Origin: a virus
Virus record (IMG/VR): IMGVR_UViG_3300027851_000044
Span: 1 to 47,401 of that record
Strand: one strand, 5' to 3'
Length of the DNA: 47,401 nt
Position numbers and translations under genes: made by a program. The notes below the pieces were generated by a model. It made no database searches, was not told where the DNA came from, and saw only the letters and a list, made by a program, of their open reading frames with translations. Positions 31,908-38,847 of this stretch are shown piece by piece; the stretch's first letter is position 1; each line of letters starts with the position of its first letter.

Positions 31908-32273
31908 CTAACCTTTTACCCCCCATTCTTCCTGGCGCTCTTTGAGCAAATCCCATCGAAGAGTATAGTTGATTCCGTCCTCAGTATCTGCCATTCTCGC
32001 CTCATACAACACTTTCAGGGCGGTTTCCCCGGCAGACATAAAAGAATGGGTACAAATATCGCTGTCTTCATCCACGGACAAATACTGATAAGCCATGTCC
32101 ATTAACGCCCCAAGAAGGATTGTGTTTCCTACTTTAAGTTTTGTTATATCATCTTCAAGTAATCTTTCATCCTCTTTAGTATCTAACCCCAGGTGGTCAG
32201 CCAAACTATTTTCAATTTCCGCACACCCGCAGCCATAATCGAATCTACCACAAATTTTACAGATCTGCTCCAT
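31908..32273 (-). CDS. Protein of unknown function with N-terminal Cys cluster
   Basis: A 121-residue protein starting at ATG 32273 (ICKICGRFDYGCGCAEIENS), possibly metal-binding at the N-terminus, followed by acidic helices (DTKEDERLLEDDITKLKV; LKVLYEARMADTEDGI). Its ribosome site (GGGGGA) lies in the 36-bp repeat copied from the neighbouring gene's start. No family recognised. Confidence 0.62.
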   Translation of the reverse strand: MEQICKICGRFDYGCGCAEIENSLADHLGLDTKEDERLLEDDITKLKVGNTILLGALMDMAYQYLSVDEDSDICTHSFMSAGETALKVLYEARMADTEDGINYTLRWDLLKERQEEWGVKG

Positions 32274-32276
32274 AGA

Positions 32277-32312
32277 TCCCCCCGGTTTATTTTTGTGGGT
32301 CTTATCTTCATA
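32277..32312. repeat. 36-bp direct repeat, copy 2 (upstream leader)
   Basis: Exact copy of 31868-31903. In this copy the original frame is lost after about 13 codons, but the GGGGGA near its end serves as the ribosome site of the 31908-32273 gene. Confidence 0.9.
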
Positions 32313-32320
32313 TTAAAATA

Positions 32321-32695
32321 TCAACTTTCCTGAAACTCTTGTAGCATGTTGCAGACATAATTCCTGGCCCCCGGAGGGAGCTTTGATAAACAACTACTCG
32401 GAAGATCATTCACCCATTGTTCTTCTAAATAGTTATAGAGATCGTCTACAATGTTTCCAAATATCCAGCCGTCCGGGAAAAATTCATCCGCTATGGCGGC
32501 ACAATTCATACACATTTTATTGTTACTTATTTTAGCATCCCAAAAAATGGAAGCGAAAATAAAATAATCTCCTCTCTTAATTGTCCCGTGACATTCGGGG
32601 CAAATATGGTCTTTTGCGGCTTTGAGTTTTCTTTCTTTATACCCAATTTGTTCTTCGTCTTCATGCCAGTTATTTACACCACAAGAACATTCCAT
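32321..32695 (-). CDS. Cys-rich protein next to the primase
   Basis: A 124-residue protein with MECSCGVNNW, DHICPECHGTIKRGDYF and KMCMNCAAIADEFF, spaced as in a treble-clef or ribbon. The C-terminal part is acidic and helical (DDLYNYLEEQWVNDLP). ATG 32695 lies ten bases after the primase stop. It may bind zinc. Partnership with the primase is a positional inference. Confidence 0.68.
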   Translation of the reverse strand: MECSCGVNNWHEDEEQIGYKERKLKAAKDHICPECHGTIKRGDYFIFASIFWDAKISNNKMCMNCAAIADEFFPDGWIFGNIVDDLYNYLEEQWVNDLPSSCLSKLPPGARNYVCNMLQEFQES

Positions 32696-32704
32696 AATTT
32701 TCTC

Positions 32705-34246
32705 CTAGAATGTAACGTTAATTCCGGTCCTGGTCTTCTCCAGTATCTTTTTCTGGATCTCCGGGTGTTCTTTTATAAAGGTATTGGTTAACTCGATCCT
32801 GGCCCCGTTCTGATCCTTGAACACGACCTTACCTTCGCTGTCATTGCACACTACCACATCCTCGGGCCTCATGTCGTTAATAATCGGTACCTCCAGCCCC
32901 GGTGTCGTCACCCCAAGCATTTTTACCGGGATCTTGATAGCAGGGGAACCGTCGATGATTGATAACTTGCCGATCGATTCCAAGGTAATGTTGATGTCGT
33001 CCCTGGTGATGCCTTGCACCCCGGTCGTAATCAGCCGATTATATACGTCATGGGAGAACATCATTACTTCATCGTCAGAGAGAAATACCGGAGTGCCTGA
33101 ATAAAGGTAGGATACCCCCGGCTTGAAATCCTTGGCCCACTTCTTAAGCTGTTGTATAATGAAATGGCCCTTGTCACGGTGGGTCACGATGTCAACATGC
33201 TCTGCTGTCTCCAGCATCTGGTGCACCATCTGCGTCCATTCACTCTTTTTCATCAATGGCACATCTGTGATTCGGTGCTTCATAATGAAATCTAGCCGGA
33301 TCTTGTGGTTATTGAATACGTCCTCCACGTCAAATACTAGAGATTTATTGTCCACCGTCATTCGGATTTTCGGATCCTCTGCAATATAGTGTACAATCTC
33401 GATCTTTACAACGTCATATGTTTCTGCCACCCGCAATTGGGCTGAAAACCGGCATTTCTCTTTTCGGTTCTCTGGGCAATGGGAACATCCCAGACCAAAC
33501 CCCGCCCCTTTTCTGCCTCTTTGCCGTTGGGCAGATGCCACAGTCCTGTCTACCTCGATTTCTGTTAAGGGCGAATCAAGATTGACATTTAAGACATGCA
33601 TCAACTTCTTGACATTGGCGATCTCACATAAAACCAAAAAATTGGTCATGTGATACATAAAATTGTTTCGGTCCCCCTCTTCCGGCAGGGCGGACAAGCA
33701 ACCCGGCAGGGAAACTAACTGGCGAACTGTCGGCTCATTCTCGAACAGGGGCTGACACTGTTTACCAAAATATGGCGGCCTGATACAATTGCCGTCTTCT
33801 CCGGGGTTCAATACATCTTGCTTGGGGAAAATCTCAATTTCATTGGCCGGGTCGATCAAATGAGAAATGAGAACGGAAAAAAGGCGGAGCGTGGCCCGCA
33901 TGTCAGCCGCTGCCACGGGAAAAAGCGAAAAAACGTAAGCATGGGCTCCTTTGCCGGATTTTGAATAGTATAGGTTAAGGGGCAGGTCGTGCTCTTCAAT
34001 GAAATACTGTAATCGTTCGTGGTTGACTGGCGGAGCGTCGCCTTTAGCATCAATGTCCAGGGCACCGAAATAGCAAGTATTGTTGTAACCCAGGGGCGTG
34101 ATGCACAGGGCCATGTCGCCGGATAAGTGATCTTCCCAGTTTGGTTCTCGTTCCATCCATTTGGGAAAAGCACCATCCAGCAGAGCATGACGACCAGGAT
34201 TGTCAACTCTGAACAGTTTTTTCACCCGATCGACAGTGATGTCCAT
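32705..34246 (-). CDS. Archaeo-eukaryotic-type primase, TOTE-like
   Basis: A 513-residue protein. FGALDIDAKGDAPP gives the catalytic Asp-x-Asp of the AEP fold (about residues 61-73). LYYSKSGKGAHAYVFS (Ser-His motif region) and IEIFPKQDVLNP follow, with IRPPYFG as in TOTE-type primases. A Cys cluster (LGCSHCPENRKEKCRF, about residue 250) is typical of the link to a C-terminal accessory domain. It should lay primers for the phage polymerase. It overlaps the BRO-N-type gene by 25 bases. Confidence 0.88.
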   Translation of the reverse strand: MDITVDRVKKLFRVDNPGRHALLDGAFPKWMEREPNWEDHLSGDMALCITPLGYNNTCYFGALDIDAKGDAPPVNHERLQYFIEEHDLPLNLYYSKSGKGAHAYVFSLFPVAAADMRATLRLFSVLISHLIDPANEIEIFPKQDVLNPGEDGNCIRPPYFGKQCQPLFENEPTVRQLVSLPGCLSALPEEGDRNNFMYHMTNFLVLCEIANVKKLMHVLNVNLDSPLTEIEVDRTVASAQRQRGRKGAGFGLGCSHCPENRKEKCRFSAQLRVAETYDVVKIEIVHYIAEDPKIRMTVDNKSLVFDVEDVFNNHKIRLDFIMKHRITDVPLMKKSEWTQMVHQMLETAEHVDIVTHRDKGHFIIQQLKKWAKDFKPGVSYLYSGTPVFLSDDEVMMFSHDVYNRLITTGVQGITRDDINITLESIGKLSIIDGSPAIKIPVKMLGVTTPGLEVPIINDMRPEDVVVCNDSEGKVVFKDQNGARIELTNTFIKEHPEIQKKILEKTRTGINVTF

Positions 34247-34656
34247 GCTTCCTCCGGAATGTTTATGGTTTCTGCAATATAAAACTTATTAAAGAGCCAT
34301 TCCATGAGTGACGCGGACTCCGGTTTCTTGCTCCTGGCCAAAATACACACTATCCCCCGGAGGTTTACCATTCGCACCGGCTGCATGCCACCTGGAGTCG
34401 CGATATTGAACATTGGAGACTGTTCCTCCGGCAGGTACAACCGGGTGATTCTCCCGTTGTACATCCCCATGGCCTTGGCAATATCCGTGGCCGAAATAAA
34501 CACATCTCCATCAATTTCAACCATCCGTATCGGTAAGGCATTGTATGCTAATACCTTTACTTCTCCGCAGGGCAATCCAATATTCGGCGTTGATTTTCGC
34601 TGCGGCCTTGTCTCTATTTTCTTTTTCAAGTCGTTTGTCCTCCTGATATTGCTCAT
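34222..34656 (-). CDS. BRO-N-type (KilA/antirepressor-like) protein
   Basis: A Bro-N-like domain: RMVEIDGDVFISATDIAKAM, then LYLPEEQSPMFNIATPGG, VRMVNLRGIVCILARSKKPE and a helix SASLMEWLF. These are usually DNA-binding phage regulators. Start uncertain: ATG 34656 includes the first strand (VLAYNALPIR), which the family needs, but makes a 140-base overlap with the upstream gene in another frame. ATG 34524 gives only an eight-base overlap but truncates the domain. I report the long form because of the fold. Confidence 0.7.
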   Translation of the reverse strand: MSNIRRTNDLKKKIETRPQRKSTPNIGLPCGEVKVLAYNALPIRMVEIDGDVFISATDIAKAMGMYNGRITRLYLPEEQSPMFNIATPGGMQPVRMVNLRGIVCILARSKKPESASLMEWLFNKFYIAETINIPEEAWTSLSIG

Positions 34657-34879
34657 AACTAGCTGGTACAACCACCGGTACAACCACCGGTACAGTGGGC
34701 AAATCTATGTTTATTTTGCCGATCAACGGCCCATCAATCTGGGATCCGCCTCTTTTCCATGCTTTCTTGCAGTTATCTTTGCACTGGTCCGAACAATATT
34801 TGAACCTTTTCCGCCACCGTCGATTCTTGGCATAATATTCAAACTTCTTGCCGCACCACTTACATTCGGGGGTCACCAC
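34517..34879 (-). CDS. Zn-finger protein with start region disrupted by a 31-bp tandem duplication
   Basis: A 120-codon frame opening at GTG 34879. It starts VTPECKWCGKKFEYYAKNRR, then FKYCSDQCKDNCKKAW, a small Cys-type finger, followed by a PVVVPVVVP linker and a charged helix. The natural start seems to be ATG 34934, coupled as ATGA to the gene before it and preceded by GGGAGA. From there the frame would enter the finger directly if only one copy of the 31-bp unit (34850-34880 / 34881-34911) were present. With two copies it shifts and stops early. The gene is either broken or rescued by re-initiation at the GTG. Confidence 0.6.
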   Translation of the reverse strand: MVTPECKWCGKKFEYYAKNRRWRKRFKYCSDQCKDNCKKAWKRGGSQIDGPLIGKINIDLPTVPVVVPVVVPASYEQYQEDKRLEKENRDKAAAKINAEYWIALRRSKGISIQCLTDTDG

Positions 34880-34911
34880 TGCCGCACCACTTACATTCGG
34901 GGGTCACCACT
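34850..34911. repeat. Perfect 31-bp tandem duplication
   Basis: Bases 34850-34880 and 34881-34911 are identical and adjacent. The unit is not a multiple of three and covers the start of the finger gene, so one copy more or less switches the reading frame. Perfect identity suggests a recent slip, or an assembly error. Confidence 0.9.
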
Positions 34912-34930
34912 GCCGGATATTTAATGGGCA

Positions 34931-35110
34931 TCATTTCTCCCTTATTCTATTTTTTTCGACAGCGACAGCCAAAGAGATGGCCCCCAATATTTCAGAATAG
35001 GTATAGCCCAAGTAATACTCTTCCCTTTCTTCTTCTGGAAGAAATTCTTTTAAGAATTCAACGGCTTTAGCCATACGAATTTTCCGTATTTCCCTTTCTT
35101 CTGGGTTCAT
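34931..35110 (-). CDS. 59-residue helical protein
   Basis: ATG 35110 overlaps the upstream stop (TGA 35109-35107), and the TGA at 34933-34931 overlaps an ATG at 34934, so it is coupled on both sides. The product is strongly charged and helical (NPEEREIRKIRMAKAVEFLK; LPEEEREEYYLGYTYSEILG). The double ATGA coupling supports a real gene. Function unknown. Confidence 0.65.
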   Translation of the reverse strand: MNPEEREIRKIRMAKAVEFLKEFLPEEEREEYYLGYTYSEILGAISLAVAVEKNRIREK

Positions 35111-35319
35111 TTAACCTCCCATAGTGGCCATCTCTTCAACTGCGGCAGGAACTGTTCCTCAGTATACTGGAAACCCCACTCGGTCCCGTACTGTCGGACC
35201 ATTTCCGTCCTGGCGTTCTGGTAAGCATAGGGGCCAGCCGGGACAGCGATCTTTTTGTACCCGTTATCATACCCCTGATTAAAACCGAAGGTGAAATAGT
35301 AATTGACCGTATCGCTCAT
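35107..35319 (-). CDS. Small protein of unknown function
   Basis: A 70-residue protein beginning at ATG 35319 (SDTVNYYFTFGFNQGYDNGY; ARTEMVRQYGTEWGFQYTEE), rich in Tyr, Phe and Trp. It overlaps both neighbours by four bases. No family recognised. Confidence 0.65.
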   Translation of the reverse strand: MSDTVNYYFTFGFNQGYDNGYKKIAVPAGPYAYQNARTEMVRQYGTEWGFQYTEEQFLPQLKRWPLWEVK

Positions 35320-35522
35320 AGCGTTTCTCCCCCCATGGCAGCGGTGATCTCTTTGCACAGCGTCGTAACAACAGTTCTTAGCTTCTTTGAGCTGTACTTA
35401 TTCTCATCTGGAACGGTGGCGGTGACAAAATTCTTGCCCACCACAATGTAGAAATGCTCGCCCTCTATAAGGACCCGCCTCCGCTGGCACGGGTCCGGCT
35501 TTCCTTCTTCCATTCGTAACAT
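35316..35522 (-). CDS. Small basic protein of unknown function
   Basis: A 68-residue protein with AGGTGAG before ATG 35522. Pattern: EEGKPDPCQRRRVLIEGEHF, then VTATVPDENKYSSKKLRTVV and a C-terminal helix. Overlaps the next gene by ATGA. Its size and beta-beta-helix pattern resemble its upstream neighbour (35526-35714), so the two may be distant paralogues. Confidence 0.62.
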   Translation of the reverse strand: MLRMEEGKPDPCQRRRVLIEGEHFYIVVGKNFVTATVPDENKYSSKKLRTVVTTLCKEITAAMGGETL

Positions 35523-35525
35523 CAC

Positions 35526-35714
35526 TCACCTTTTCATTTTGCGCGTGTTTCGGTGTAAACTTCTCAGTCTTCCAGCCAATTTTTTAATTTTACCGGTTTC
35601 ACACCCACCGGACAAAAAAACTGTGAACTTTGTCCCGGACAAACTGATCCGCACCCCCGGCTCCAATGCAAGGGCAAATTGTTTTAGATTCTCAACAGTT
35701 GACTCTGGTACCAT
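35526..35714 (-). CDS. Small basic protein of unknown function
   Basis: A 62-residue protein with GGGGGCG before ATG 35714. Reads PESTVENLKQFALALEPG, SLSGTKFTVFLSGGCETGKI and a basic end (LRSLHRNTRKMKR). Longer upstream frames lack a ribosome site. Three bases separate it from the next gene. Confidence 0.6.
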   Translation of the reverse strand: MVPESTVENLKQFALALEPGVRISLSGTKFTVFLSGGCETGKIKKLAGRLRSLHRNTRKMKR

Positions 35715-35736
35715 CGTCGCCCCCTTTTCATATGGC

Positions 35737-35856
35737 CTACCTCTTGACAAGCAAAAATAACATTGAGATGACAATCTTTGCCGCGTGATACATGGCCTTG
35801 AAGATCATCACGAAAAAGATTGCTGTAGCTATATCTAATTTGGTGTTACTGTCCAT
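35737..35856 (-). CDS. 39-residue single-pass membrane peptide
   Basis: Below common ORF length cut-offs, but ATG 35856 has GGAGG upstream and lies just downstream of a good promoter (35878-35906). The product has two hydrophobic stretches (IATAIFFVMIFKAMYH; IVISMLFLLVKR) and a short polar head. First gene of its transcript, so a real early membrane peptide is plausible. Confidence 0.5.
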   Translation of the reverse strand: MDSNTKLDIATAIFFVMIFKAMYHAAKIVISMLFLLVKR

Positions 35857-35877
35857 CGGGCCTCCATCGGTCCTTTC

Positions 35878-35906
35878 ATTTAACCACGGGGGCGTGCTCG
35901 TGTCAA
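35878..35906 (-). promoter_or_regulatory. Sigma-70-type promoter, early leftward
   Basis: On the minus strand TTGACA (35906-35901), a 17-base spacer and TTAAAT (35883-35878), followed by GAAAG as in the other promoters of this phage. It fires toward the membrane peptide at 35856 and the small genes beyond. Confidence 0.65.
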
Positions 35907-35925
35907 GGTCCGTGTGTAAAACGCC

Positions 35926-36135
35926 TCAAGAAATAAACTTAATCATTTCTACGTAAACATTTTCAATACTTCCATCTTCTTTCTCGATTATGGCAGTAGA
36001 AAAATTACCGGGGCCATTTTCAAATTCCTCATATCCGACACCAAACTGATGAAAAACCGCTTTTCCGGCCTCGACCTTTTCGTATCTTTTCCGTTCGTTT
36101 ATCCATTTGTTTTCAAAATATATTACTTGTCTCAT
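35926..36135 (-). CDS. Small protein of unknown function
   Basis: A 69-residue protein (RQVIYFENKWINERKRYEKV; GYEEFENGPGNFSTAIIEKE). It overlaps the upstream stop by ATGA. Acidic and beta-rich. The last gene before the promoter at 35878-35906. No family recognised. Confidence 0.62.
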   Translation of the reverse strand: MRQVIYFENKWINERKRYEKVEAGKAVFHQFGVGYEEFENGPGNFSTAIIEKEDGSIENVYVEMIKFIS

Positions 36136-36470
36136 GGTTTCTTCTCCTTTTTGAAGTAATCTTTGATGTGTTGCAGGGTTTCTTGTAACTCCGGGGTGGG
36201 GGTCGGCAGGGGGGTGGTCGGCCCTTCCATTGTGATGTCTTCCACCACATTCTGGTCCCCCCAGCCCACCAGCTTAGATACCATAGCAGGGTCCGAACAC
36301 TTGTCCCGCTTATCAAACATAACCTTTGAATAATAACGGCCAAGTTCGCCCTGGAAAATCTTGTCTCCCAATGGGGCAAAACGCCATTTTTTCAGAAGCT
36401 CATAATAACTGGCCTTGTCGATCCATTCTTTTTGCTCGGCCAGCCATTTGTCGTATTCTTGCCATTTCAT
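36132..36470 (-). CDS. Protein of unknown function, early module
   Basis: A 112-residue protein from ATG 36470, coupled to the upstream stop by ATGA. N-terminal part rich in Trp and Lys (KWQEYDKWLAEQKEWIDKAS; YELLKKWRFAPLGD); a Pro/Thr linker (TPLPTPTPEL) precedes a basic helix at the C-terminus. The Trp-rich helices could mediate protein contacts. No family recognised. Confidence 0.62.
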   Translation of the reverse strand: MKWQEYDKWLAEQKEWIDKASYYELLKKWRFAPLGDKIFQGELGRYYSKVMFDKRDKCSDPAMVSKLVGWGDQNVVEDITMEGPTTPLPTPTPELQETLQHIKDYFKKEKKP

Positions 36471-36763
36471 AATGTACACCCCTCTAGATCGACCGCGCCA
36501 CGAGAGCAGAGAAATACTGTGCCGACCACAAAGTCCGTTTTGTCAACGTAAGTTTTCAAGATTTCCGTGGCCACCTTGTTAACTGATAAGCCCCGCATTT
36601 TCCCATCCTCATCCACCCACATTTCGCAGTCTTCATTAATGATCACGCGCTCCACATACTTTGATTCCGTGATCTCCCGCACTTCCCCCAGGGTGAACTT
36701 ATGCCCTCTGGTAGATATTGCCCGGGTGGTGCCGCATTCGTTTATAACTACCCCTGCTCCCAT
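36467..36763 (-). CDS. DUF3846-like small protein
   Basis: A 98-residue protein from ATG 36763 with AAAGGAG at a good distance. Pattern: HKFTLGEVREITESKYVERV, then EMWVDEDGKMRGLSVNKVAT and DFVVGTVFLCSRGAVDLEG, close to the DUF3846 layout (D-E-x-G, G-L-x-x-N-x-x-A-T, I-x-G-x-V). Function of that family is unknown. The assignment is tentative. Confidence 0.55.
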   Translation of the reverse strand: MGAGVVINECGTTRAISTRGHKFTLGEVREITESKYVERVIINEDCEMWVDEDGKMRGLSVNKVATEILKTYVDKTDFVVGTVFLCSRGAVDLEGCTL

Positions 36764-36773
36764 AACAGCTCCT

Positions 36774-37070
36774 TTAGCCTCTCGGCTTGTCGCTAAGTTG
36801 TTGCCATTCGGCATTCCCGCGCTCTTTTTGCCATGATTCCCTGTCATACGCTTTTATCCTGTTGGGCTTTAAAACACACTCGTCCTCCCAGCCCTTTGAT
36901 AATCTGGTGCGCAGGGTATCGTGGGATATCCCGATTATGCCGGCCAATTCTTTAATCATAAACGAACCAGCATCTGTGTCAATCACTAATTTCTTTCTGC
37001 TTCTCCCCAGGGAATCTAAAACTTTTTTGTAATACGGAGCCCGCAGGATCTTTGTCGGTTTTTCGGTCAT
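36774..37070 (-). CDS. Small helix-turn-helix DNA-binding protein
   Basis: A 98-residue basic protein. Residues ~35-60 (FMIKELAGIIGISHDTLRTR) form a helix-turn-helix in which KELA and ISHDTLRTRL fit the two helices. Flanks are rich in Lys and Arg. It is coupled by ATGA to the gene before and lies ten bases from the next start. A candidate early-gene regulator. Confidence 0.7.
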   Translation of the reverse strand: MTEKPTKILRAPYYKKVLDSLGRSRKKLVIDTDAGSFMIKELAGIIGISHDTLRTRLSKGWEDECVLKPNRIKAYDRESWQKERGNAEWQQLSDKPRG

Positions 37071-37495
37071 TCGCTCACCATACAGGATAAGGATTGATGG
37101 GTTGTGATCTGGGTGGTTTCTTTCAACTTACAATTGCCGTTGGAGAAAAATTCCAGGGCCTTTTCGACTTCCCGGCAGAATGCCACAATTCGGATAGTCT
37201 CTCCGCTTTCCTGTACTGTCAGCCGGGTATTAAATCTCACGCTCAGATCGCCGCTCGTGGCTAAATAGTAACAATCCAGGACCGGGTCCACGGCTTCCAA
37301 TTCGTCGATGGTGGCCAGCAGAGAAGCCAGATCCTTACTGGTATTGAGGAATATGATTGAAAGCAGACCCGACACGTGGCCCAGCTTATCAAAGTCCGGC
37401 GGCAGGAAAGGCGAGATGTACGAAAAAACCGTGGCCGACTTTTCCGCGTCCTTCCTTTGATCTTCAAATTGTGCTCTAATTTCTTGTGCGTTCAT
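37067..37495 (-). CDS. Early-module protein of unknown function
   Basis: A 142-residue protein from ATG 37495 with GGGGAGA upstream. An N-terminal charged helix (NAQEIRAQFEDQRKDAEKSA) leads to PFLPPDFDKLGHVSGLLSII, then a beta-rich part (LDCYYLATSGDLSVRFNTRL; RIVAFCREVEKALEFFSNG). Longer frames run through the upstream gene. No family recognised. Confidence 0.65.
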   Translation of the reverse strand: MNAQEIRAQFEDQRKDAEKSATVFSYISPFLPPDFDKLGHVSGLLSIIFLNTSKDLASLLATIDELEAVDPVLDCYYLATSGDLSVRFNTRLTVQESGETIRIVAFCREVEKALEFFSNGNCKLKETTQITTHQSLSCMVSE

Positions 37496-37508
37496 GGTGG
37501 ATCTCCCC

Positions 37509-37781
37509 TTATCTGATAAAATAATGGCGGCGGGTGTTATCGGTGCCCTTAAAACATTCCGGATAGTCGGTGCCGTTGATGCCGATCGATTTGCCGGTCC
37601 GGGATTTCTCCATATCGACTGCGGAGAGATACCCAAATCCCTTGTAATTGCCGGTTTTGTGCAGAACGTTTTCGATGTAGCCGCAGATAGCTCCACGTTC
37701 TCTAGTGGCTTCGTCGCCGGAATTGAGCAGAACCTCATTTGCGAGGTCTACCAGGGTCGAAATGTGGATAGTCTTTTTCAT
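37509..37781 (-). CDS. Small early protein of unknown function
   Basis: A 90-residue protein from ATG 37781, with AGGTGA four bases upstream. Reads KKTIHISTLVDLANEVLLNS, then ATRERGAICGYIENVLHKTG and a basic end. Soluble alpha/beta character. No family recognised. Confidence 0.62.
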   Translation of the reverse strand: MKKTIHISTLVDLANEVLLNSGDEATRERGAICGYIENVLHKTGNYKGFGYLSAVDMEKSRTGKSIGINGTDYPECFKGTDNTRRHYFIR

Positions 37782-37785
37782 GATA

Positions 37786-38034
37786 TCACCTGTAAAATTG
37801 AATGTAGACGACATGGGGCTTATACGGGCTCATGACTTCTGATATTTCAAAATCAGCCCCGGTTCTGGCACAGACTTTTTCTCCGATCTCGACGGCAGCA
37901 GGGGTGTCGGTATGGACCCGGTATTTGATCTGCTGGGGCTCGGATTTTCGTTTGTCAGACCATTGCCCGGTTACTTTAATTCCGGCCAATTCGACTTCTG
38001 CCCTGAAAACTCTCATAATACTTTTACGGTTCAT
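37786..38034 (-). CDS. Small early protein of unknown function
   Basis: An 82-residue basic protein from ATG 38034, coupled by ATGA to its upstream neighbour. Pattern: RVFRAEVELAGIKVTGQWSD, KYRVHTDTPAAVEIGEKVCA and SPYKPHVVYIQFYR. Beta-rich. No family recognised. Confidence 0.62.
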   Translation of the reverse strand: MNRKSIMRVFRAEVELAGIKVTGQWSDKRKSEPQQIKYRVHTDTPAAVEIGEKVCARTGADFEISEVMSPYKPHVVYIQFYR

Positions 38035-38216
38035 TTGGTCCTCTTTATTTGACTGATGACATCGGCTCGGCAGGATTCCAAAGAGTGCCTGAGAGCCACA
38101 AAAGATTTGCCAGACGGCGGGGTAAAAGTGTAGTGAAGTAAAGACATGTTCTGACGAACGGTGCGGACCATAGTTTCGGTGCCCTCGATCTTCGGGTGCT
38201 GACTGATCTGTATCAT
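38031..38216 (-). CDS. Small early protein, first gene of an early transcript
   Basis: A 61-residue protein from ATG 38216, preceded by AGGAGA and the ACCACCAC box, and lying about 50 bases downstream of a near-consensus promoter (38268-38297). Reads IQISQHPKIEGTETMVRTVR, then LHYTFTPPSGKSFVALRHSL. No family recognised. The longer frame into the promoter was rejected. Confidence 0.62.
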   Translation of the reverse strand: MIQISQHPKIEGTETMVRTVRQNMSLLHYTFTPPSGKSFVALRHSLESCRADVISQIKRTK

Positions 38217-38267
38217 GGTGTTTCTCCTGTGGTGGTGGGCAGCAGGGCCTCTCCCTGCCTTTCTTTC

Positions 38268-38297
38268 ATTATACCATGCCGGATGGCATACTGTCAA
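38268..38297 (-). promoter_or_regulatory. Sigma-70-type promoter, early leftward
   Basis: On the minus strand TTGACA (38297-38292), an 18-base spacer and TATAAT (38273-38268), then GAAAG. Both hexamers are perfect. It lies ~50 bases before the 38216 start and should drive the small-gene run toward 35.9 kb. Confidence 0.78.
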
Positions 38298-38533
38298 TAA
38301 TCTGTTTTACACGGGGCCAGGGTCCGTGATCGAACCCCAGCTGGGACGCGGGCTCTGGGACCTCCATAGAAAGTGTTTGATAAAGGCGCTGGGACCAGGG
38401 CCAGCAGACAAGTCAGAACTGTTGTCATTTGCTAAGGTCATGTCGTCGCTCCACGAACAAAGTAGGCAGGAGGCCTCGTCGGGCCTTCCGTAGCCTTAAT
38501 GCCCTGCTCCTTTTTTAAAGAGTCGTCCGATGC

Positions 38534-38594
38534 TGTCTGTCTGTCATTTTGTCATTTTTATTTCATCTATCAATCCATAAATGACAGACAGACA
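38534..38594. repeat. Perfect 16-bp inverted repeat with 29-base AT-rich spacer
   Basis: TGTCTGTCTGTCATTT (38534-38549) is the exact reverse complement of AAATGACAGACAGACA (38579-38594). The spacer is AT-rich. Size and symmetry suit a protein-binding site or origin element more than a terminator. Confidence 0.85.
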
Positions 38595-38707
38595 ACGCCG
38601 GGACTTTAAAAAAAGCGAAGCCTCGAGCGGCCACTGCCCCGGAGGCCCCGTCCGTGACGGGCCTTCGCGAATATGCCTAACACGCCCCTTCGCTCCATTG
38701 TCAGGTG

Positions 38708-38754
38708 TTGTCACTTATGCAGTTGTTTTCGTATTTTACCTGTATAAGTGACAA
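38708..38754. repeat. 15-bp inverted repeat (one mismatch)
   Basis: TTGTCACTTATGCAG (38708-38722) pairs with CTGTATAAGTGACAA (38740-38754) at 14 of 15 positions. The 17-base spacer contains TTTCGTATTTTAC, which recurs just ahead of the late promoter at 41.66 kb. Confidence 0.82.
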
Positions 38755-38847
38755 GTCGCATAATGTGTCGGCTCGATCCTAACAACGGCCCGGAGCCCCG
38801 AATGTGTTTCGAGGCTCCCGATGCCTAACAACGCCCCTCGGCCTATT

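Larger units (their letters stand above)
38298..38847. other. 550-bp intergenic control region
   Basis: No convincing gene. It holds two strong inverted repeats (38534-38594 and 38708-38754), a GC-rich hairpin (about 38793-38819, GGAGCC ... GGCTCC, which could end transcription of the upstream gene), and copies of a GCCTAACA word at about 38675, 38776 and 38823. A 44-codon minus-strand frame (38307-38441) has a fair ribosome site but an unconvincing Ser/Pro-rich product. Confidence 0.6.

Noticed and set aside
38320-38400. tRNA-like T-arm (GGGGTTCGATC on the minus strand)
   Set aside because: The bases on both sides of the loop do not pair, and no anticodon or acceptor stem can be built.
38307-38441. 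44-codon minus-strand frame with GGAG site
   Set aside because: The Ser/Pro-rich product shows no fold or conservation cue, and it runs up to the promoter at 38268-38297; kept only as a remark.
38675-38840. Integron attC-like core words (GCCTAAC)
   Set aside because: The matching GTTAGGC-type partner sites and a folded attC body are missing; repeated control words are a better reading.
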